A stretch of DNA of 64,000 nucleotides from Pseudoalteromonas sp. Z1A8. GTDB lineage: Bacteria > Pseudomonadota > Gammaproteobacteria > Enterobacterales > Alteromonadaceae. Below the pieces are notes generated by a model, which worked only from the letters and a program-made list of their open reading frames with translations, was not told where the DNA came from and did no database searches. The translations under genes and the position numbers were made by a program. The DNA is taken from the NCBI RefSeq assembly GCF_011378855.1, contig NZ_WTLB01000007.1, forward strand, positions 45,469 through 109,468, given 5' to 3'. Position 1 is the first letter of the stretch. Each line of letters starts with the position of its first letter. Positions 1-8,112 of this stretch are shown in pieces.

Positions 1-351
1 ACGAATAGTTAAGTTACCCACGTTAAACTCATTACCACTGCGATAACGGAATTTAGCGGCTTCATTTACTATTTGATCAAACGCCGGGAAGATATAATCA
101 GCAAATTGAATTTCTGCCAATGCTGGTGCACCAAAAGCAGCTAGGCCATTAGCAAAACCTAAAATACCTTGCTCGGTTAAAGGCGTATTAAAAACACGAT
201 GTTTACCGTACTTTTCTTGCAAGCCCGATGTTGCTCTAAAAACACCACCAAAGTAACCAACATCTTCACCAAAAATACAGGCTTGAGGGTGTTCGTTCAT
301 TGTAATGTCGAGCGCAGAGTTAATTGCGTGTAGCATGTTCATTTTAGCCAT
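1..351 (-). CDS. bkdB: 2-oxoisovalerate dehydrogenase E1 beta subunit, N-terminal part
   Basis: This is the first 117 codons of the beta subunit of the branched-chain 2-oxoacid dehydrogenase E1 component, which with the alpha subunit decarboxylates the 2-oxoacids of Val, Leu and Ile using thiamine diphosphate. The visible N-terminus contains the family-typical stretches FGEDVG near residue 27, NTPLTEQGI near residue 57 and AEIQFADYI near residue 79. The ATG at 349-351 overlaps the stop of the upstream alpha-subunit gene by one base (TAATG), which implies translational coupling. The gene is cut only by the window edge. The E2 gene presumably follows outside. In other naming schemes this is bkdA2 or BCKDHB. 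Confidence 0.93.
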   Translation of the reverse strand, partial: MAKMNMLHAINSALDITMNEHPQACIFGEDVGYFGGVFRATSGLQEKYGKHRVFNTPLTEQGILGFANGLAAFGAPALAEIQFADYIFPAFDQIVNEAAKFRYRSGNEFNVGNLTIR

Positions 352-1565
352 TACTTAATTCTCCCTGCTGTTATTGGGTAGGCATCTGGATGCTGTTTTA
401 TATGTTCTTTTAGTTGCTCGTACTGGCGTTGCAATAATGGAATAGGTGTATCGTAAACGTCAGATACCAATTCTTCTAAAGCGGGCTTTGCAACAACTTC
501 AGCACGCTTAAGCGCGGCTAAAATTTCTTCACGAATCGACTCTTTTGCTTTTATATCGTCATCTTCGTTTAGCCAGTCTTGCTTAACAAGCCATTTTCTA
601 AACTTATCAATAGGGCAAGTTTGATGATTCGCTTCTTCATCTTTAGAGCGATAACCACTTGGATCATCCGATGTAGAGTGAGCGCCTAAACGATACGCAA
701 TCGACTCAATTAATACTGGTTCACCTTGTGTAGAGGCTATTTCGCGTGCTTTTTTAGTCGCAGCATATACAGCAAGTGCATCTGTGCCATCAACACGAAT
801 TGTTTTAATTCCATAGCCCACGCCACGAGATGCAATACCGTCACCTTTAAATTGCTCATCAGCAGGGGTTGATATTGCATAGCCGTTATTACGTGCAAAA
901 AATATAACCGGCGCTCTGTGAACTGCTGCCATATTTAAACCAGCATGAAAGTCACCTTCAGATGCAGCGCCTTCACCAAAATAACAAATAGTCACGTTAT
1001 CAATTGTGCTGGCAAGCTCACCTGTTTTAGCGTCGATGTGTTTGATTTTTTGACCATATGCATAACCTGTTGCCTGTGGTATTTGTGTACCTAACGGCGA
1101 CGAAATAGTCATATAATTTAATGCTTTAGAACCATAGTGAATTGGCATTTGACGACCTTTGCCTAAATCCAATTCGTTTGAAAACATTTGGTTCATAAAT
1201 TGATCGAGTGTAAAACCACGATAATGAAGAGCGGCTTGTTCGCGATATTGCGCCATAATCATATCGTCTTGATCAAGCGCCGCAGCAGAGGCTGTAACGG
1301 CCGCTTCTTCGCCTAAACACTGCATATAAAAACTTACGCGGCCCTGGCGCTGTGCGCCTTGCATACGTTCATCAAGCAAGCGAATAAAACGCATGGTTTC
1401 GTATAATTTAAGTGCGGTATGTTTTGAAATATCAGGTGCGTTTGCACTAGGATGAATGTCGCCGTCCTCAGTTAAAATACTAAGGGTTGGAATATTAAGC
1501 GCATTACCATCTATAAATTCTAGATCATGATTAATATTCAGCGATACGTTATTGGGATTACTCAT
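351..1565 (-). CDS. bkdA: 2-oxoisovalerate dehydrogenase E1 alpha subunit
   Basis: The 404-residue protein is the thiamine-diphosphate-binding alpha subunit of branched-chain 2-oxoacid dehydrogenase, acting in Val/Leu/Ile catabolism in the cytoplasm. The cofactor motif reads GEGAASEGD at 197-205 and ends with NNGYA at 226-230. The loop [11 protein letters not shown] near 297-307 aligns with the phosphorylation loop of mitochondrial E1 alpha. GEG in place of the usual GDG, together with this loop, makes it resemble the human BCKDHA type. The roughly 45-residue N-terminal extension before the catalytic core is normal for this type. It is the first gene of the operon with bkdB. A 26-bp palindrome about 110 bp upstream probably controls it. 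Confidence 0.95.
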   Translation of the reverse strand: MSNPNNVSLNINHDLEFIDGNALNIPTLSILTEDGDIHPSANAPDISKHTALKLYETMRFIRLLDERMQGAQRQGRVSFYMQCLGEEAAVTASAAALDQDDMIMAQYREQAALHYRGFTLDQFMNQMFSNELDLGKGRQMPIHYGSKALNYMTISSPLGTQIPQATGYAYGQKIKHIDAKTGELASTIDNVTICYFGEGAASEGDFHAGLNMAAVHRAPVIFFARNNGYAISTPADEQFKGDGIASRGVGYGIKTIRVDGTDALAVYAATKKAREIASTQGEPVLIESIAYRLGAHSTSDDPSGYRSKDEEANHQTCPIDKFRKWLVKQDWLNEDDDIKAKESIREEILAALKRAEVVAKPALEELVSDVYDTPIPLLQRQYEQLKEHIKQHPDAYPITAGRIK

Positions 1566-1675
1566 AACCTACCTTCTTTTGTTGTCGGAAAAACAGCGCC
1601 CCTGTGGATTATTATTATGGGTGATGGTTGCGAATAAACTTTGCAACATCTGCACTGTCTTTAATTAAAGCTGCC

Positions 1676-1701
1676 AACACTTTACGTTAACGTAAAGTGT
1701 T
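1676..1701. promoter_or_regulatory. Perfect 26-bp palindrome upstream of bkdA, probable LiuR-type operator
   Basis: The palindrome has the core CTTTACGTTAACGTAAAG and is perfectly symmetric from 1676 to 1701. From memory, LiuR (MerR family) controls branched-chain amino acid catabolism in gammaproteobacteria through palindromes of this TTTACGTTAACGTAAA type, so the assignment fits the downstream bkd operon. On the minus strand a possible -35 (TTGAAT) lies just upstream and a weak -10 (TAAAGT) 17 bp later, so the palindrome would cover the promoter spacer. The palindrome is directly observed. The regulator is inferred, and no liuR gene lies in the window. Confidence 0.65.
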
Positions 1702-1829
1702 ATTCAACAGATCTGTGACGAAAGAAAAGTAAATACTGATTAAAAAACTGGCAAGTTAACGATACGCTTACTTTAATTAATAGTAATCATATAGTTAACT
1801 TAAGGTTACCAGTGGTCTGATGAGTGCTG

Positions 1830-2882
1830 TTAGACGAAATTGCTATCTATTTGCATTGGTATAACAGTGAGAAGTGCACGTTGCCCTAAAGCGACTTGCG
1901 CATTTGGAAAAATAATTGCCTCCCCTTCAACATCTGCATAATAAGGCGTATCGCCATCTGTAGCGAGTAGCTCACCCTTCGCAAAGCCCGTAAAGTTCTG
2001 TGCATCGTCAGAAAAAGGAAAACTAAAATCGTTCTGCGTTCTATTAATTGTGCGATGGACAGCAAACAATTCAAAATCGTTTGAATTGAATTTTTGATAT
2101 TCAACTTCATTTTGACTAATTAATGCAGTTAAGGTTTGCTTTGTTTTTTCAAAGCGAGCCATGTCGTTTTCACCAAATGGCTTAACTTGGCCCAGCTCTA
2201 CAGTAAACGAATCAGCACCATGTACAAATGATGAGTAATAGCTAAATGTTGTTGCTGGAGATTTCATCATAAGCACGGTATTTACACCACAGCTCAATAA
2301 AAATTGTAACTGCGATTTTTTCCAAGGCTTACCATGCAAATAGGGATATACAGCAAATTTTTCGTTTTTAGAACCACGAATAGCCGTATGTAAATCGTAA
2401 TGGCATCGGCTGCTGCCCTGCTCACCACGTGCATAAAAGTCGCTTACGTACTGCTCAAGCTTTGCAGCACGGGTACGCTCATTATTCATAGGTACACCTT
2501 CAACTGTATGGTGACCGTTAAATAATCTATTTAGGTTCTCTTCTACAAAACGCAGGCCAATATTAATTGATTGTGGATTGCCGTAAATAAACAAAGCGCG
2601 CTGTTTAAGTATCAGCTCACCTTTTATAATTTGTTTAATGAGTGAGTCACAAATTTCAATTGGCGCGGTTTCGTTACCGTGTACAGCACTTGAATACACT
2701 ACGTCTTTTGTTGTTGTAACGGCCGGTTGAAATTCAATAACGCCAGTATCGTGAATAGTAACTTGGGTGCCATTATTTAAAGTAAATTCACCAGCATCTA
2801 AATGCCATTCGTTATTACGGCTAAGCGTTAAAAAATCGCCAGTTTGTTTTAATTCATTTAAGTAAGATGGATTGGCTGACAT
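1830..2882 (-). CDS. astE: Succinylglutamate desuccinylase
   Basis: AstE hydrolyses N-succinylglutamate to glutamate and succinate, the last step of the arginine succinyltransferase pathway. The 350-residue protein has the M14-like zinc site: H68 and E71 in HGNE, H165 in DLHTAIR, and a likely catalytic E229 in FTVELG. E. coli AstE is about 322 residues, so this one is slightly longer. Unlike the E. coli astCADBE operon, no other ast gene is adjacent. It follows pgm but is separated from it by a terminator hairpin, so it is probably transcribed alone. Confidence 0.88.
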   Translation of the reverse strand: MSANPSYLNELKQTGDFLTLSRNNEWHLDAGEFTLNNGTQVTIHDTGVIEFQPAVTTTKDVVYSSAVHGNETAPIEICDSLIKQIIKGELILKQRALFIYGNPQSINIGLRFVEENLNRLFNGHHTVEGVPMNNERTRAAKLEQYVSDFYARGEQGSSRCHYDLHTAIRGSKNEKFAVYPYLHGKPWKKSQLQFLLSCGVNTVLMMKSPATTFSYYSSFVHGADSFTVELGQVKPFGENDMARFEKTKQTLTALISQNEVEYQKFNSNDFELFAVHRTINRTQNDFSFPFSDDAQNFTGFAKGELLATDGDTPYYADVEGEAIIFPNAQVALGQRALLTVIPMQIDSNFV

Positions 2883-2954
2883 GCAATAAGCCCTTTAAAA
2901 AATAATGTGAGAGTAGACTCTTATGCATATATTTTATAAATACATAAGGTATAA

Positions 2955-2986
2955 AAACAAAAACGGCTGAATAAATCAGCCGTTTT
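2955..2986 (-). terminator. Intrinsic terminator after pgm
   Basis: An 11-bp stem (left arm 2960-2970, 5-base loop, right arm 2976-2986, containing ACGGCTGA / TCAGCCGT) is followed on the minus strand by TTTTTGTTTTT. It lies directly after the pgm stop and separates pgm from astE. Confidence 0.85.
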
Positions 2987-3004
2987 AAAAATCATTAGAT
3001 TGAG

Positions 3005-4642
3005 TTAGCTAATAACTGAATCTACAAGCTTTTTAGCTTCTTTTTCAAGTAGCGCTAAATGCTCTTCACCTTTAAATGATTCAAGGTATATTTTATAAAT
3101 ATCTTCGGTACCTGATGGACGGGCTGCAAACCAGCCATTTTCAGTAACCACTTTTAAACCACCAATGGCAGCATCGTTACCTGGTGCATGAGTCAATTTT
3201 TGCAAAATAGGCTCGCCAGCAAGTGTATCTGCTTTTACATCAGAAGCACTCAATGCTTGTAAACGTGATTTTTGACCGCTTGTGGCTGGTGCATCTAGGC
3301 GTTTATAAATTGGAGAACCAAACTCTTGTTCTAATTCTTTATAAAGCGCTGATGGCGTTTTACCTGTCACAGCAAGTATTTCTGCAGCGAGTAGACCCAT
3401 AATGAAGCCGTCTTTATCTGTACACCATACAGAGCCATCAAAACGTAAGAATGCAGCACCTGCGCTTTCTTCGCCACCAAAGGCAAGCTTGCCTTTGCTT
3501 AAGCCTTCAACAAACCATTTAAAGCCTACTGGTACTTCTTTAACCTTACGGTTGTTACGAGCAGCTACTTTGTCGATCATAGAGCTAGAAACCAATGTTT
3601 TACCAATTTCTACGCTTGAGTTCCAATCACGGTGTTTAAGTAAGTAATCGATTGCGACTGCCAAAAAGTGGTTTGGATTCATCAAACCATCTGGCGTTAC
3701 AATACCGTGACGATCGTAGTCAGGGTCGTTACCAATAGACACATCAAAATCATCTTTTAGTGCAATAAGATTTGCCATTGAATAAGGTGATGAACAATCC
3801 ATACGAATTTTGCCGTCTTTATCAAGTGGCATAAAAGCAAAACGTGGATCAACAACATCATTAACTACGGTTAAATCTAAATTATATTTTTTTGCAATGA
3901 CTGGCCAAAAATTAATACCTGAACCACCTAGTGGATCGATACCAATTTTAATACCTGCATCGCTAATTGCTTTTAAATTAACGATATTTGCTAAGTCATC
4001 AATATAAGGAGTCATTAAATCTTCGTAGCGGATAAAGCCAGAACGCGATGCCTTAGCGAATGGGAATAACTCAACTTCAACTAAATCTTCTAGTAAAAGT
4101 TGATTAGCTCTGTCTTCAATCCATTTAGTGACGTCGGTATCTGCTGGTCCGCCATTAGGTGGGTTGTATTTAAAGCCACCATCTTCAGGAGGGTTATGCG
4201 AAGGCGTAACAACAATCCCGTCTGCTAATTCATTTGGGTGTAGCTTATTGTGGCTAACGATTGCATGGCTAATCACTGGTGTTGGCGTAAAATCACCATC
4301 TTCTTGTGTGATCACTTGCACTTCATTCGCAACAAGTACTTCTATTGCAGAGTTAAATGCGGCTTCACTCAATGCGTGTGTGTCTTTGCCTAAAAATAAC
4401 GGACCAAATATGTCATTTTGTTTTCTGTAATCACAAATAGCCTGAGTAATCGCTAGAATGTGTGACTCGTTAAATTTAACATCGTAAGAACAACCACGGT
4501 GGCCTGAGGTACCAAAGGCAACACAATGCTCTGGATTTTGTTCAAGATCAGGTTCATTTAAGTAATACGCAGATACTAATTTAGGTACGTTAACCAGTGC
4601 CGATTGTGGAGCAGTTTTGCCTGCGCCTGAGTGAATAGCCAT
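3005..4642 (-). CDS. pgm: Phosphoglucomutase, alpha-D-glucose phosphate-specific
   Basis: Pgm interconverts glucose 1-phosphate and glucose 6-phosphate. The 545-residue protein has every hallmark of the family: the phosphoserine loop [11 protein letters not shown] with S148, the metal-binding DPDYD with D306, D308 and D310, the sugar-binding GGEESAG at 389-395 and the phosphate-binding RPSGTED at 508-514. Length matches E. coli Pgm (546). The start has a clear AAGGA upstream. It lies 9 bp after seqA in the same order as the E. coli seqA-pgm operon, so the two are probably cotranscribed. Confidence 0.97.
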   Translation of the reverse strand: MAIHSGAGKTAPQSALVNVPKLVSAYYLNEPDLEQNPEHCVAFGTSGHRGCSYDVKFNESHILAITQAICDYRKQNDIFGPLFLGKDTHALSEAAFNSAIEVLVANEVQVITQEDGDFTPTPVISHAIVSHNKLHPNELADGIVVTPSHNPPEDGGFKYNPPNGGPADTDVTKWIEDRANQLLLEDLVEVELFPFAKASRSGFIRYEDLMTPYIDDLANIVNLKAISDAGIKIGIDPLGGSGINFWPVIAKKYNLDLTVVNDVVDPRFAFMPLDKDGKIRMDCSSPYSMANLIALKDDFDVSIGNDPDYDRHGIVTPDGLMNPNHFLAVAIDYLLKHRDWNSSVEIGKTLVSSSMIDKVAARNNRKVKEVPVGFKWFVEGLSKGKLAFGGEESAGAAFLRFDGSVWCTDKDGFIMGLLAAEILAVTGKTPSALYKELEQEFGSPIYKRLDAPATSGQKSRLQALSASDVKADTLAGEPILQKLTHAPGNDAAIGGLKVVTENGWFAARPSGTEDIYKIYLESFKGEEHLALLEKEAKKLVDSVIS

Positions 4643-4651
4643 TATATTTCC

Positions 4652-5248
4652 TTACAGGTAATCGCGAATTTTTTCAGCTTGCTCTGCACTATATCCAAGG
4701 CAAAGAGCAACTTCATGAAGCATCATTTTTTTACGCGTTGTATTAGAATTAGTCATAACCCAATATTCACTATCGGTTATGTTTTTAGGATTCATACTAC
4801 TACCGCTATTTACTAAAGCTTCTTTACTAGTAGCAAAGTAAACACGGTCACGCCCTTTTATGTCTAATACCGCAGAAAAATCAGTTTTATGTGTGCGGTA
4901 AAATGCACTTAAAATAAACAAAAAGCGTCCAACAACACCTTTTTGCATTGCCAGCTCTTCTTTATTTAATACATTAAAAACATTATCGCTTTTTTGCTTC
5001 ACGGGTGCGTGAGCTACAGGCGTTTGTTTTTTTGAAGTCTCAGCAGCAGATGGCTCTGAGCTTTTTAATGTGGCGGTAGACGTAGTCGCAGTTTGATTAT
5101 TTTGAGTTAGTTCTACGTTTGCGGTTTGAATTTTTTCGCCGCTCAGATTTAATAAACGACGTAAAATAGTGGATGCACTTTCACCAATACTTTGCGTATT
5201 GCTAGCAATATATTGATATAACTCGTCGTCTATGTCGATTTGTTTCAT
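4652..5248 (-). CDS. seqA: Negative modulator of replication initiation SeqA
   Basis: SeqA binds hemimethylated GATC sites, sequesters oriC after initiation and organises nascent DNA. The start is placed at the ATG at 5246-5248, preceded by AGGAAGA, giving 198 residues that begin MKQIDIDDELY as in other SeqA proteins. The open frame extends 32 codons further upstream, but those do not resemble the family. The N-terminal part is the short multimerisation helix region. A low-complexity linker of about residues 53-95 is rich in T, Q, S and K. The C-terminal DNA-binding domain runs from about residue 105 to the end. E. coli SeqA has 181 residues, and the difference lies in the linker. It is divergent from ybfF, as in E. 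coli. Confidence 0.95.
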   Translation of the reverse strand: MKQIDIDDELYQYIASNTQSIGESASTILRRLLNLSGEKIQTANVELTQNNQTATTSTATLKSSEPSAAETSKKQTPVAHAPVKQKSDNVFNVLNKEELAMQKGVVGRFLFILSAFYRTHKTDFSAVLDIKGRDRVYFATSKEALVNSGSSMNPKNITDSEYWVMTNSNTTRKKMMLHEVALCLGYSAEQAEKIRDYL

Positions 5249-5457
5249 GTTCTTCCTGTCATTACGGGTCACATTTTTTTCTCCCGTGTGATTATACCCA
5301 AACCAATCAGAAATGCGAGTTACAACAAGCACTCCCGTAAACATATTAATATTTACCTCATTGTTGTTGATTTAACAAACAAAAGCCCAATTTAATAAAT
5401 AGTCGCTGTATTTTTTGCTTTTTAGAGCAATGCTCGGCAAACTATGGCGAAATTTTC

Positions 5458-5463
5458 AGGAGG
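5458..5463 (+). promoter_or_regulatory. Ribosome binding site fixing the ybfF start
   Basis: AGGAGG lies five bases before the ATG at 5469. It favours this start over the upstream in-frame ATG at 5415, whose extra 18 residues do not resemble the family. Confidence 0.8.
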
Positions 5464-5468
5464 CGGGT

Positions 5469-6236
5469 ATGCAGTTAAATTACAAGCAACAAGGGCAAGG
5501 TCCTAATGTTATTTTGATACATGGGCTTTTTGGATCATTAGAAAACCTAAATGTAATAGCAAAACCATTAAGTGAACACTTTACTGTTATTAACGTTGAT
5601 TTACGTAACCACGGGCTTTCTCCTCATAGTGATGAAATGAACTACCCAGCAATGGCACAAGATATTGTTGAGTTATTAGCACATTTGAACATAGATAAAG
5701 CACATTTAGTTGGGCACTCTATGGGTGGTAAAGTGGCAATGGAATTAGCGCTTACACATCCTGAACTTGTAAATAAGCTTGTTGTACTTGATATAGCACC
5801 TGTTAGTTACCCTGCTCGGCACACAAAAATATTACAGGCATTAAAAGCGGTTTCAGCACAATCAATTGACGATAGAAAACAAGCTGATGCTCTAATGCAG
5901 CCTTACATAGAAGAGCTGGGAGTTCGACAGTTTCTACTTAAAAGCCTCGCTAAAAATGAGGAAGGTCATTTTGCATGGCGATTTAATTTAAATGTGCTTG
6001 ACGAAAAATATTCTACAATTACATCCAATGTTAATGAAAACAATTCTTGTTTATGCGATACTCTTTTCATTAAAGGTAATGATTCTGACTATATTTTGCC
6101 CGAGCATCGTACTGCAATTAAAGCTCGCTTTAAAAATACCAAGGCTAAAATAATTCATGGCGCAGGCCATTGGCTTCATGCTCAAAAGCCACTTGCCGTA
6201 AATAAAGCGATAAACGACTTTTTAACTGCGGTTTAA
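5469..6236 (+). CDS. ybfF: Alpha/beta-fold acyl esterase YbfF
   Basis: This is a small cytoplasmic esterase of the alpha/beta-hydrolase fold, active in E. coli on short acyl esters and acyl-CoA-type substrates. The 255-residue protein has the oxyanion segment IHGLFGS near 17-23, the nucleophile elbow GHSMGG with S84, a likely acidic residue D108 in LDIAP, and the catalytic H234 in GAGHWLH. The early acid position fits the unusual triad described for E. coli YbfF. It is divergent from seqA, reproducing the E. coli arrangement. The physiological substrate is unknown. Confidence 0.88.
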   Translation: MQLNYKQQGQGPNVILIHGLFGSLENLNVIAKPLSEHFTVINVDLRNHGLSPHSDEMNYPAMAQDIVELLAHLNIDKAHLVGHSMGGKVAMELALTHPELVNKLVVLDIAPVSYPARHTKILQALKAVSAQSIDDRKQADALMQPYIEELGVRQFLLKSLAKNEEGHFAWRFNLNVLDEKYSTITSNVNENNSCLCDTLFIKGNDSDYILPEHRTAIKARFKNTKAKIIHGAGHWLHAQKPLAVNKAINDFLTAV

Positions 6237-6285
6237 AGCAATTTTAATCGCGTGTTTTTGATTTTGCGCACTAAATATATGAATA

Positions 6286-6300
6286 ATTATATGCTATAGT
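6286..6300 (+). promoter_or_regulatory. Extended -10 promoter for DUF2788-ybfE-fldA
   Basis: TATAGT at 6295-6300 is preceded by TGC, an extended -10 configuration, about 30 bp before the first start codon. No good -35 is visible. No LexA box was found here, although ybfE is LexA-controlled in E. coli. Confidence 0.4.
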
Positions 6301-6331
6301 ACGCGCCGTTTAATTTAAAGGTTATACGTTG

Positions 6332-6553
6332 ATGGTCAGTCAGTTAATTAACGAATTTGATACCCTAGGGTTGTATTTTGGCTTAGCCGGTATTTTCATA
6401 TTCATCGGCATGGCAATTAAAGACGTACTAAAAAGTGGCAATGTGCCTAAGTTCGGACAATACATTGTCTGGGGTGTGCTCTTTTTAGGTTGTTCAGGCT
6501 TTATTGCTAAAGGTCTTATTCAAGTATTTTGGCAAGGCGCAGGTGTAGGTTAA
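6332..6553 (+). CDS. DUF2788 small membrane protein
   Basis: The 73-residue protein has two predicted membrane helices (about residues 13-28 and 43-63) joined by a short polar segment with KDVLKSGNVPKFGQY. It matches the DUF2788 family, which in gammaproteobacteria is commonly found beside ybfE and fldA. No function is known. The ATG at 6332 is preferred to the TTG immediately before it. It is the first gene of a likely operon with ybfE (2-bp gap) and fldA. Confidence 0.8.
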   Translation: MVSQLINEFDTLGLYFGLAGIFIFIGMAIKDVLKSGNVPKFGQYIVWGVLFLGCSGFIAKGLIQVFWQGAGVG

Positions 6554-6555
6554 GC

Positions 6556-6834
6556 ATGGCGAAGTCAGAAACAGATAGAACTACACTCGATTTATTTGAA
6601 TACGAAAAACGCCCAGGCAGACCTAAAACCAATCCCCTTTCACGGGATATGCAGTTAAAGGTAAATAAACGTAATCAAATAAAAAGAGATAAAGCACGTG
6701 GCTTAAAGCGTGTTGAATTTAAAGTTTCATCGCAGTTATATCAAGCATTGAGTGATATGGCAGATGCACAAAATATTAGCCGCAGTGCGCTGATTGAAAC
6801 GATTTTACAAGAAAGATTGGCTATTGATACATAA
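6556..6834 (+). CDS. ybfE: LexA-regulated protein YbfE (ribbon-helix-helix/CopG-like)
   Basis: This 92-residue basic protein starts at the ATG at 6556, two bases after the DUF2788 stop. The nine-residue in-frame extension upstream overlaps DUF2788 and is unlikely to be used. The C-terminal half (about 58-90) resembles a ribbon-helix-helix unit: a strand RVEFKVS followed by two helices, with ISRSALIETIL typical of CopG/MetJ-like DNA-binding proteins. E. coli YbfE sits in the same position before fldA and is part of the LexA regulon. Its exact role is not known. Confidence 0.85.
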   Translation: MAKSETDRTTLDLFEYEKRPGRPKTNPLSRDMQLKVNKRNQIKRDKARGLKRVEFKVSSQLYQALSDMADAQNISRSALIETILQERLAIDT

Positions 6835-6848
6835 AAGGTTTTAAATCC

Positions 6849-7376
6849 ATGGCAAGTGTAGGCATTTTTTTCGGAAGTGACACAGGTAACACAGAACACG
6901 TAGCAAAAATGATCCAAAAAGAATTGGGTAAAAAGCTAGTGGCTGTTCATGATATTGCAAAAAGCTCTAAAGAAGAGATTGCTGAATTTGATTTAATCTT
7001 ATTCGGTATCCCTACTTGGTACTACGGCGAAGCACAATGTGACTGGGATGACTTTTTTCCAGAACTTGAAGAAGTAGACTTTGAAGGTAAACTTGTTGCT
7101 ATTTTTGGTTGTGGAGACCAAGAAGATTACGCTGAGTACTTTTTAGATGCGATGGGCATGATCAACGATATCGTTACTGAACGTGGCGCTATTGTTGTTG
7201 GTCATTGGCCGAGCGAAAGCTATGACTTTGAAGCATCTAAAGGCATGGCTGATGATAAGCATTTTGTAGGTTTGGGTATCGACGAAGACCGTCAACCAGA
7301 ACTTACAGAACAACGTGTTAAAGCATGGTCTGCTCAAGTATATGAAGAAATGTGTTTAAGTGAATTAGCTGACTAA
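6849..7376 (+). CDS. fldA: Flavodoxin FldA
   Basis: This FMN-binding electron carrier donates low-potential electrons to radical-SAM enzymes, methionine synthase and others. The 175-residue length equals E. coli FldA. The FMN phosphate loop is GSDTGNT at 9-15. The isoalloxazine-stacking segment PTWYYGE lies near residue 56, and the second loop with GCGDQEDY is near 90. It is 14 bp downstream of ybfE and followed by a hairpin terminator, then fur, as in the E. coli ybfE-fldA-fur region. Confidence 0.96.
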   Translation: MASVGIFFGSDTGNTEHVAKMIQKELGKKLVAVHDIAKSSKEEIAEFDLILFGIPTWYYGEAQCDWDDFFPELEEVDFEGKLVAIFGCGDQEDYAEYFLDAMGMINDIVTERGAIVVGHWPSESYDFEASKGMADDKHFVGLGIDEDRQPELTEQRVKAWSAQVYEEMCLSELAD

Positions 7377-7390
7377 TTTACTGCATATAT

Positions 7391-7431
7391 CGCTAGCTGT
7401 TTAAATAATTATCAAACAGTTAGCGTTTTAA
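7391..7431 (+). terminator. Hairpin terminator after fldA
   Basis: A 12-bp stem with one G-T pair (left 7391-7402, right 7414-7425, CGCTAGCTGTTT / AAACAGTTAGCG) is followed by TTTT. It separates fldA from fur. Confidence 0.65.
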
Positions 7432-7512
7432 GCTTTAGTGGCAATATAAATCAATTGTTCTTTGCACTTAACGCTTAGGCACGTTATCCTGTTTGTTGCT
7501 AATGTGTCGTGT

Positions 7513-7529
7513 ACATCTTTGCAAGATGT
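7513..7529. promoter_or_regulatory. Inverted repeat in the fur upstream region
   Basis: ACATCTT, TGC, AAGATGT form a perfect 7-bp inverted repeat 34 bp before the fur start and next to a TAGTATAAC -10-like sequence. It does not look like a Fur box. It could be an operator or an mRNA hairpin. Confidence 0.35.
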
Positions 7530-7562
7530 CTAGTATAACCAAATAAAATTGAGACAGATTTA

Positions 7563-8006
7563 ATGACTGATCATAACTTGGAACTTAAAAAAGCCGGTTT
7601 AAAAGTAACTTTACCGCGAATTAAAATATTAGAGATTTTACAATCTCCAGATAACCAACACATCAGCGCTGAAGATGTTTACAAAATTCTTTTGGACCTA
7701 GGTGAAGAAATTGGTCTTGCAACGGTATATCGTGTACTTAACCAATTTGATGATGCAGGTATTGTAAGCCGTCATCACTTTGAAGGTGGAAAGTCTGTAT
7801 TTGAACTTTCTGGAAGCACTCACCACGATCATTTAGTATGTTTGAAATGTGGTAAAGTTGTAGAATTTGAAGATGAAATGATTGAACGTCGTCAATTAGA
7901 AATTTCTGAAGCAAATGGTATAACACTGACAAACCATTCTTTATATTTATACGGTGAGTGTAACGATAAAGCAGCGTGTAAAGAATTTAGCGACGCAAAC
8001 AGCTAA
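7563..8006 (+). CDS. fur: Ferric uptake regulator Fur
   Basis: Fur is the iron-responsive repressor of uptake genes. The 147-residue protein has an N-terminal winged helix (GLATVYRVLNQF near 51-62 is the recognition region). The metal and dimer domain contains the HHDH cluster at 87-90, C93 and C96 in CLKCG, and C133 and C139 near the C-terminus. Length and motifs match E. coli Fur (148). It has its own upstream region after the fldA terminator and ends in a strong bidirectional terminator. Confidence 0.97.
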   Translation: MTDHNLELKKAGLKVTLPRIKILEILQSPDNQHISAEDVYKILLDLGEEIGLATVYRVLNQFDDAGIVSRHHFEGGKSVFELSGSTHHDHLVCLKCGKVVEFEDEMIERRQLEISEANGITLTNHSLYLYGECNDKAACKEFSDANS

Positions 8007-8022
8007 TACCGCTTTTAAAGTA

Positions 8023-8051
8023 AAAAAAACCTGCTAATTGCAGGTTTTTTT
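8023..8051. terminator. Bidirectional terminator between fur and glnS
   Basis: A 12-bp stem AAAAAAACCTGC / GCAGGTTTTTTT (8023-8034 and 8040-8051) with a 5-base loop has T-runs on both strands, serving fur on plus and glnS on minus. Confidence 0.9.
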
Positions 8052-8112
8052 GTGTCTAAAATACGCTTGTAATGAATATCCCCAGTAAATACTGGAGATA
8101 TTTAGATATTAT

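Noticed and set aside
5249..5344. 32-codon N-terminal extension of seqA (start at 5344).
   Set aside because: The segment does not resemble SeqA and has no ribosome binding site. MKQIDIDDELY with AGGAAGA is clearly the real start.
6237..6331. LexA box expected upstream of the ybfE operon.
   Set aside because: No CTGT-N8-ACAG-like sequence could be found, so no SOS site is reported.
7377..7562. Fur box (autoregulation) in front of fur.
   Set aside because: No convincing GATAATNATTATC-like site was seen; the inverted repeat at 7513-7529 does not match.
8075..8100. Palindromic CCAGTA-AA-TACTGG near the glnS end as a terminator.
   Set aside because: The stem is short and has no T-tract. The stronger hairpin at 8023-8051 already ends both genes.
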